Source: Candidatus Omnitrophota bacterium
GTDB lineage: Bacteria; NPL-UPA2; BS750m-G34
NCBI GenBank assembly: GCA_030640045.1
Contig: DAOWKF010000008.1
Span: 1 to 5,273 of the forward strand
Direction of reading: 5' to 3'
Length of the DNA: 5,273 nucleotides
Shown piece after piece: positions 1-5,273 of this stretch. Within the stretch, counting starts at the first letter, position 1. Each line of letters begins with the position of its first letter. A model generated the notes under the pieces. It worked only from the letters and a program-made list of their open reading frames with translations, was not told the origin of the DNA and made no database searches. The position numbers and the translations under genes were made by a program.

Positions 1-413
1 ATAAATTTGATTTGGATGGAGATTCGCTGGCGCATTGTCTTAAAGAAGTTACAATTAAGAAAGATTTTTTTCCTGATTACATAAATACCCACGGGACTGC
101 TACCATTCTCGGTGATTTGTATGAAACTATTCAAATTAAAAAGGCCTTTGGAAAAGATGCCTATAAGATTCCTATAGGCTCTACCAAGTCCATGACAGGA
201 CATCTCTTAGGGGTGTCAGGGATTTTAGAATTTGTTTTGACGCTTTTGTGTCTAAAAGACGGTTTTATTCCGGCTACCTTTGGCCTTAGACAAAAGGACC
301 CAAAATGCGATTTAAATTATGTTAAGGATAATATCCGGGGTGATTTTCATAAATTTTTAGTTACTTCTTATGGCTTTGGTGGGGCAATTGCATGTATTAT
401 GGGGGAGGTATAA
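1..413 (+). CDS. Beta-ketoacyl-ACP synthase, FabF (KAS I/II) type, C-terminal part (5' end outside window)
   Basis: Only the last ~136 codons are present; the frame is open to the left edge (codons in phase with base 3), so the TTG at 12 is internal and not a start. Two of the three catalytic residues of the thiolase-fold condensing enzymes are visible: His in NTHGTAT (90-92) and His in the GSTKSMTGHLLG block (Lys 186-188, His 201-203). The Cys nucleophile would lie upstream. The C-terminus has the KAS pattern DGFIPAT, DPKCDLNYV and SYGFGG. Members condense an acyl thioester with malonyl-ACP in the cytoplasm. Two positions differ from housekeeping FabF: the motif after the first His is HGTAT, not HGTST/HGTGT, and the usual Asn after GFGG(T) is replaced (GFGGAIA). 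The gene runs into bioF without a gap and is probably in the same operon, so a role in building the pimeloyl chain is plausible but inferred. It could instead be a secondary fatty-acid KAS. Confidence 0.9.
   Translation, partial: KFDLDGDSLAHCLKEVTIKKDFFPDYINTHGTATILGDLYETIQIKKAFGKDAYKIPIGSTKSMTGHLLGVSGILEFVLTLLCLKDGFIPATFGLRQKDPKCDLNYVKDNIRGDFHKFLVTSYGFGGAIACIMGEV
401..409 (+). promoter_or_regulatory. Strong Shine-Dalgarno site that decides the bioF start
   Basis: GGGGGAGGT lies inside the last codons of the ketosynthase gene, 9 nt before the TTG at 419. It is the best SD match in the window and favours TTG 419 over the in-frame ATG at 392, which has only a weak GGTGGGG upstream. Confidence 0.65.
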
Positions 414-418
414 CCAAA

Positions 419-1570
419 TTGTTTCGAGACGAAATCGAATCTCTAAAACAAAAAAATCTTTTCCGTGAACCAAAGATTATCTCTTCTTTGCACGGCCCTG
501 AAATCGAGATAGATGGGAAAAGATACATCAATTTTTCTTCCAATAATTATTTAGGCCTGGCTGATAACCCCCTACTTAAAAAAGCCGCTCGTGAGGCGAT
601 AGAAAAATATGGGGTTGGTGCAGGCGCCTCGCGGCTTATGAGCGGCACGCTAACGATACACAGGGATTTAGAAAAAAAAATAGCGCAATTTAAAAGAGAA
701 GAGGATGCAATGATATTTTCAAGTGGTTTCATGGCCAATCTCGGGGTAATTCCCGCGTTAGCGGGGAGCGGGGATGCTGTCATAGTTGACCGCTTAAATC
801 ACGCTTCTATAATTGACGGGGCAAGGCTCTCTCATGCGAAGATTTTTGTCTATCCTCATTGCGACATACAGGCGCTGGAGAAGATTTTGAAAAGGGTAAG
901 CGCTTTTCGAAGGCGTCTTGTAATTACAGATACGCTTTTCAGTATGGATGGAGATAAAGCGCCGCTTCCGGAGATACTGGGACTCTGCCGGAGATATAAA
1001 AGTTTATTAATGGTGGATGAGGCGCATGCAACAGGTGTTTTTGGAAAACAGGGCAGCGGGCTTGTAGAAGAGTATGGGCTTTCAGGGAAGATTGATATCG
1101 TCATGGGAACAATGAGTAAGGCCCTTGGCGGGCTGGGAGGATATGTTACCGGGAAAAAGACAATAATAGAATATTTCCGGCAGAAGGCGAGGACATTTAT
1201 ATATACTACAAGTCTGCCCCCTTTCCTTGCGGCTTCGTCTATCAGGGCTATTGAGTATATTGAAAATAATGGTAGAGAGAGAAAAGAACTCTGGAAAAAG
1301 ATTAAGTATGTTAGGGATGGGTTTCTGAATATGGGGTATGATCTTCTTGCGTCATGCAGCCAGATCATCCCTGTTGTAATAGGTAGGTTAGATAAGACTA
1401 TGGATGTCCACAGGTATCTCTTTAAGCAGGGACTGTTTATCCTTGTCATTCGCCATCCTACTGTGCCTAAAGGTTCTGCGCGATTTAGAATTACCATTAT
1501 GGCCACACACACAGAAGAACATCTCCATAAACTCCTCACTAGTTTTAAGTCATTGCGAGGAACGAAGTGA
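419..1570 (+). CDS. bioF: 8-amino-7-oxononanoate synthase (BioF)
   Basis: This PLP enzyme of the alpha-oxoamine synthase family condenses a pimeloyl thioester with L-alanine to give 8-amino-7-oxononanoate, CO2 and the free carrier; it is the first ring-forming step of biotin synthesis. From TTG 419 it is 383 aa, against 384 in E. coli BioF. Visible motifs are INFSSNNYLGL near residue 45, LNHASIIDG (His128, stacks on PLP), MVDEAHATGVFG (Asp200, His203), the Schiff-base lysine in TMSKALGGLGGY (Lys234) and the C-terminal RHPTVPKGSARFRIT. The PTVP version of that last motif and the bioA-bioD neighbours favour BioF over 2-amino-3-ketobutyrate CoA ligase. An ATG at 392 in the same frame would add nine residues (MYYGGGITK) with no family counterpart and overlap the ketosynthase by 22 nt. 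The last six residues (SLRGTK) and the stop lie inside a dispersed repeat, so the native C-terminus was probably replaced. Confidence 0.95.
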   Translation: MFRDEIESLKQKNLFREPKIISSLHGPEIEIDGKRYINFSSNNYLGLADNPLLKKAAREAIEKYGVGAGASRLMSGTLTIHRDLEKKIAQFKREEDAMIFSSGFMANLGVIPALAGSGDAVIVDRLNHASIIDGARLSHAKIFVYPHCDIQALEKILKRVSAFRRRLVITDTLFSMDGDKAPLPEILGLCRRYKSLLMVDEAHATGVFGKQGSGLVEEYGLSGKIDIVMGTMSKALGGLGGYVTGKKTIIEYFRQKARTFIYTTSLPPFLAASSIRAIEYIENNGRERKELWKKIKYVRDGFLNMGYDLLASCSQIIPVVIGRLDKTMDVHRYLFKQGLFILVIRHPTVPKGSARFRITIMATHTEEHLHKLLTSFKSLRGTK

Positions 1571-1614
1571 GAGCGCAGCGAAGCGGAGCCTCCCCGAAGG
1601 GGGCGAAGCAATCT
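1550..1614 (+). repeat. Dispersed 'CATTGCGAGG...GAAGCAATCT' repeat element at the bioF/bioA junction
   Basis: The segment opens with TCATTGCGAGGAACGAAGTG and closes with GGGCGAAGCAATCT. The ends carry ATTGC and its complement GCAAT, and the middle holds a CCCC-GAA-GGGG hairpin (1592-1602). This is the pattern of a short repeat common between genes in many environmental bacterial genomes; translated in one frame it gives the notorious spurious peptide HCEERS..., which is present here. It covers the bioF stop (1568-1570) and ends exactly one base before the bioA ATG. There is only one copy in the window, so the repeat status rests on my recall of the element, not on a second copy here. Confidence 0.75.
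1596..1603 (+). promoter_or_regulatory. Repeat-derived ribosome binding site for bioA
   Basis: GAAGGGGG is the only purine-rich SD-like tract before the bioA ATG, with an 11-nt spacer, slightly longer than usual. It lies within the repeat and can pair with the CCCC tract at 1592-1595, so it may be partly hidden in a short hairpin. Confidence 0.45.
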
Positions 1615-3607
<1,993 letters not shown>

Positions 3608-3620
3608 GGCAGAATAAAAT

Positions 3621-3935
3621 TTATTTCTTTTTATCAGGCTTTTTGCCGCTTTCCTGGGCAGGCTTATTGCCCTTTTCAGCCCCTTTTGCAGCTTCTCCGG
3701 AAGCTGCACCTTCAGCGCCTTGAGCTTCAGCGGCAGCAGCTTCTTCAGGTGTTGGAGCAGCCTTTTCTTTCTTTATCTTTAGCCGGGTAGTCTTTACCTT
3801 AGCTAACCCAAAGATAGAATCACCCTCTTTCCATTTTTCTTCTGTTTGTAATTTGAGGATGCGTTCGAATCTTTTGAGCACGCTCCGATGCTCTGTCCCT
3901 GCCCCTTTTATTTTAAGACTTGGATGTTGTGACAT
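3621..3935 (-). CDS. Small basic protein of the PVC-type family, with an Ala/Glu/Lys-rich tail
   Basis: The protein is 104 aa from the ATG at 3935. Residues 1-55 resemble the 'small basic protein' family (I believe TIGR04137) of Chlamydiae, Verrucomicrobia, Planctomycetes and relatives: MSQHPSL at the N-terminus, HRSVLKRFERI at 16-26, KWKEGDSIFGLAKVK at 34-48. The family is thought to be ribosome-linked, but I know of no established function. Residues 59-104 are low-complexity (Ala, Glu, Gly, Lys, Pro), probably disordered, ending in KKPDKKK. No membrane segment or signal peptide is seen. The frame continues upstream to 4151, but that part crosses the 6S RNA gene and is spurious. An ATG two codons earlier (3941) is possible. 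I prefer 3935 because the family starts with MSxH and because the promoter places the transcription start on that A. There is no SD sequence. Confidence 0.82.
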   Translation of the reverse strand: MSQHPSLKIKGAGTEHRSVLKRFERILKLQTEEKWKEGDSIFGLAKVKTTRLKIKKEKAAPTPEEAAAAEAQGAEGAASGEAAKGAEKGNKPAQESGKKPDKKK

Positions 3936-3970
3936 GACCATAAAATAACACAGATTGATCTTTTTGTCAA
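3935..3970 (-). promoter_or_regulatory. Sigma70-type promoter of the small basic protein gene, predicted leaderless
   Basis: Read on the minus strand, the -35 box is a perfect TTGACA (3970-3965), the spacer is 17 nt and the -10 box is TATTTT (3947-3942). The seventh base after the -10 box, the usual +1, is the A of the ATG at 3935. No SD precedes that ATG, which agrees with a leaderless transcript. Confidence 0.65.
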
Positions 3971-3977
3971 ATTTTTC

Positions 3978-4012
3978 TTTACACAAAATATATTTGTGGT
4001 AAAATATAAATA
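3978..4012 (+). promoter_or_regulatory. Promoter of the 6S RNA gene (extended -10)
   Basis: TTTACA (3978-3983), a 16-nt spacer and TAAAAT (4000-4005) preceded by TG-N (3997-3999) give an extended -10 promoter. The expected start is near 4012, just before the 5' arm of the 6S closing stem. Its -35 box is 7 bp from the -35 box of the divergent promoter. Confidence 0.65.
3982..3998. repeat. Inverted repeat CACAAA-N5-TTTGTG within the 6S promoter spacer
   Basis: The two 6-bp arms are perfect complements and lie between the -35 and -10 boxes. This is a position where a dimeric repressor could act, but the sequence is AT-rich and the match could be chance. Confidence 0.35.
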
Positions 4013-4206
4013 GATAAAAAAGGTTTCCCTGTCTTGCTCGTGCGGGATTGAATAATTTTGAGCCCAACACTATCTGAACGGGAGCCTGGACTTCGGGGGT
4101 AGCGCCGTATCTGCTTATGTGGAATGGCAAAGCCTTCGAGAGGGCACCCACTTGTAATACAAGGTTCAGAGATTACCAATTCCCACGGCAAAGACGGGGA
4201 TTTTTT
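4012..4206 (+). ncRNA. ssrS: 6S RNA
   Basis: 6S RNA binds the sigma70 RNA polymerase holoenzyme by imitating an open promoter and reduces transcription in stationary phase. I found no protein frame here that fits; instead the stretch folds as the family does. A long closing stem pairs 4026-4050 with 4177-4200 (TCCCTGTCTT with AAGACGGGGA, then GC, CGT, GGG and ATTG with their partners, separated by one- or two-base bulges). A central bubble follows, with a small hairpin CTTGT-AAT-ACAAG (4151-4163) on its 3' side as in E. coli 6S RNA. GCCC (4062-4065) pairs with GGGC (4142-4145) to open the upper arm, which contains a possible apical hairpin at 4105-4122. A T6 tract (4201-4206) follows the stem. 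The length of ~190 nt fits (E. coli 184). The next gene is fau, the same neighbour as in many proteobacteria. The exact ends are estimates. Confidence 0.8.
4196..4206 (+). promoter_or_regulatory. fau ribosome binding site overlapping the 6S RNA 3' arm and T-tract
   Basis: GGGGA (4196-4200) is 8 nt before the fau ATG and is the only SD candidate. The same bases pair with TCCCT (4026-4030) in the closing stem of the 6S RNA and are followed by T6, which could end transcription. Whenever the 6S stem forms on a read-through transcript, this site should be hidden. Confidence 0.55.
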
Positions 4207-4208
4207 CT

Positions 4209-4796
4209 ATGGATAGAGATAAAAAAAGAATCCGAAAAGAGATCCTGAAAAAAAGGGGCGCACTTACAGAGAGAGCGGTTAGGGGGAAAAGCCTCCTTAT
4301 TAAAGAAAAACTTTTTGGGCTGAGAGAATTTAAAGATGCGAAAATAATTATGTTTTATGTAAGTTTTAGAAATGAGGTAAGGACAGAAGAGATGATAGAA
4401 GGGGCAATGGCTTCGGGAAAAAAGATTGCTCTTCCGGTTACGACACCAAAAAAAAATATAAGGCCTTATCTTGTCTTTAACCTTAAGCAAGACCTTGCAC
4501 CTGGCCCCTTTGGAATTCCTGAGCCTGTTCCGCCTACGCAGTGGGACGGGGCTGATGATAGGGAAGTTGATATTAAAAATATAGATATGATTGTAGTGCC
4601 CGGGGTAGCCTTTGACAGGGAGGGAGGACGTATTGGATTCGGCCAGGGATTCTATGACCGTTTTTTGCGTGGTGCAGGGCCATTTTGTGTTGGATTGGCT
4701 TTTGAGCTCCAGGTATTAGAGACCCTTCCTTTAGAGAAATATGATGAAACCCTTGATGCTATCATAACAGAAAGGCAAATCTATGCCGCAGAGTAG
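4209..4796 (+). CDS. fau: 5-formyltetrahydrofolate cyclo-ligase (MTHFS)
   Basis: This cytoplasmic enzyme uses ATP to convert 5-formyltetrahydrofolate to 5,10-methenyltetrahydrofolate, returning a stored folate to the one-carbon pool. It is 195 aa, a normal length (E. coli YgfA 182). Family marks are the basic N-terminus (KKRIRKEILKKRGAL), FYVSFRNEVRTEEMI at about residues 49-63, PFGIPEP, DMIVVPGVAFDREGGRIG and the nucleotide/phosphate motif GGRIGFGQGFYDRFL at 139-153, then LPLEKYDETLDAIITE near the end. The ATG at 4209 follows the 6S RNA T-tract by two bases and seems to have no promoter of its own, so expression likely depends on read-through from the 6S promoter. This repeats the ssrS-ygfA arrangement of E. 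coli. The 3' end overlaps the rhomboid gene by 14 nt, suggesting translational coupling. Confidence 0.93.
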   Translation: MDRDKKRIRKEILKKRGALTERAVRGKSLLIKEKLFGLREFKDAKIIMFYVSFRNEVRTEEMIEGAMASGKKIALPVTTPKKNIRPYLVFNLKQDLAPGPFGIPEPVPPTQWDGADDREVDIKNIDMIVVPGVAFDREGGRIGFGQGFYDRFLRGAGPFCVGLAFELQVLETLPLEKYDETLDAIITERQIYAAE

Positions 4797-5273
4797 TGTT
4801 GTAAAGAAACTTATCATGGCTAATGTCATCGTATTTTTTCTTCAACTAATAAGCAGGGGCAGTCTTAGCCATATATTTGGCCTTGTCCCGACATATTTTA
4901 TAGGCAGGTTCTGGATCTGGCAGGCTGTAACATACATGTTTCTTCATGGGGGTCTCTTTCATCTCCTCTTTAATATGTTTGCCCTGTGGATGTTTGGCTC
5001 GGATATAGAGAGAAAATGGGGGGAGAAGGAATTTCTTAAATATTATTTTTTGACCGGGGTTGGCGCAGGGATCCTGACATATTTATCTTCTACTCATTCT
5101 ACTATCCCGACAGTTGGGGCCTCCGGAGCCATTTTTGGTCTCCTTGTTGCGTATGGTCTGATGTTCCCAAACCGCATAATTTTAGTATCTTTTATTTTCC
5201 CGATGAAGGCGAAACATTTTGTGCTTTTATTCGGGTTTATGGAATTTATGTATTGTCTAAACGGTTCCCAGGA
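4783..5273 (+). CDS. Rhomboid family intramembrane serine protease (3' end outside window)
   Basis: 163 codons are present. After a short cytoplasmic start, a first membrane segment covers about residues 9-24. WQAVTYMFLHGGLFHLLFNM (46-65) is the hallmark second-helix region, with His60 and Asn64 in the positions that stabilise the oxyanion. The nucleophile is Ser114 in GASGAIFG (GxSG). The catalytic His of the later transmembrane helix would lie beyond the window, so activity cannot be confirmed. Such proteins cleave membrane proteins within the bilayer; the substrate is unknown. Start ATG 4783 has AAAGG 7 nt upstream and overlaps the fau stop by 14 nt; an ATG at 4816 is a less likely alternative. 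There is no functional link to folate that I can see; the pairing is probably an operon of convenience. Confidence 0.92.
   Translation, partial: MPQSSVVKKLIMANVIVFFLQLISRGSLSHIFGLVPTYFIGRFWIWQAVTYMFLHGGLFHLLFNMFALWMFGSDIERKWGEKEFLKYYFLTGVGAGILTYLSSTHSTIPTVGASGAIFGLLVAYGLMFPNRIILVSFIFPMKAKHFVLLFGFMEFMYCLNGSQ

Noticed and set aside
1567..1614. GTG at 1567 as the bioA start
   Set aside because: The 16 extra codons are repeat sequence and lack a family counterpart; ATG 1615 gives the expected N-terminus and length.
3936..4151. Upstream extension of the small basic protein frame to 4151
   Set aside because: The added residues come from 6S RNA and promoter DNA, match nothing, and lie upstream of the family N-terminus MSQHPSL.
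4012..4206. SRP RNA, tmRNA or a riboswitch instead of 6S RNA
   Set aside because: No SRP tetraloop domain or tmRNA tRNA-like end is seen. The closing stem spans the whole stretch with a central bubble, as in 6S RNA, and fau is next. A riboswitch for fau is harder to reconcile with the long end-to-end stem but not strictly excluded.

Overview
The window (about 43% G+C by eye) looks like chromosomal DNA from an uncultivated Gram-negative-type bacterium, most likely in or near the PVC superphylum, with Candidatus Omnitrophota as my best guess. The main clue is a minus-strand gene whose first ~55 residues (MSQHPSL..., RSVLKRFERI, KWKEGD) match the 'small basic protein' family that I know from Chlamydiae, Verrucomicrobia, Planctomycetes and Omnitrophota. 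Two dispersed-repeat fragments of a kind common in environmental genomes fit this. The taxon is inference.

Left part (1-3607, plus strand): the 3' end of a biotin operon. The end of a FabF-type beta-ketoacyl-ACP synthase overlaps or abuts bioF, followed by bioA and bioD. Together BioF, BioA and BioD turn a pimeloyl thioester into dethiobiotin. The ketosynthase is placed where a pimeloyl-chain-building enzyme would be useful. bioB, bioC and bioH/W equivalents are not in the window. Both internal junctions of the operon carry a repeat: a 'CATTGCGAGG...GAAGCAATCT' element between bioF and bioA, which supplies the bioF stop and the bioA ribosome binding site, and an 'ATAGGGACAGGCACC' element at the bioA stop / bioD start.

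Middle (3608-4208): the small basic protein gene converges on bioD. It is divergent from a gene for what I identify, from structure and position, as 6S RNA (ssrS). The two promoters stand back to back with their -35 boxes 7 bp apart. The promoter of the small protein (TTGACA-17-TATTTT) puts the transcription start exactly on the A of its ATG, which predicts a leaderless mRNA. The 6S RNA has a long closing stem, a central bubble containing a small 3'-side hairpin, and a T6 tract.

Right part (4209-5273, plus strand): fau (5-formyltetrahydrofolate cyclo-ligase) starts directly after the 6S RNA, the same linkage as ssrS-ygfA in E. coli. Its Shine-Dalgarno sequence lies inside the 3' arm of the 6S closing stem. 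The fau end overlaps the start of a rhomboid-type intramembrane serine protease gene that runs off the window.

No CRISPR array, tRNA, rRNA or intact transposase is present. The least ordinary content is the compact regulatory block at 3935-4210 and the repeat-built junctions of the biotin operon.
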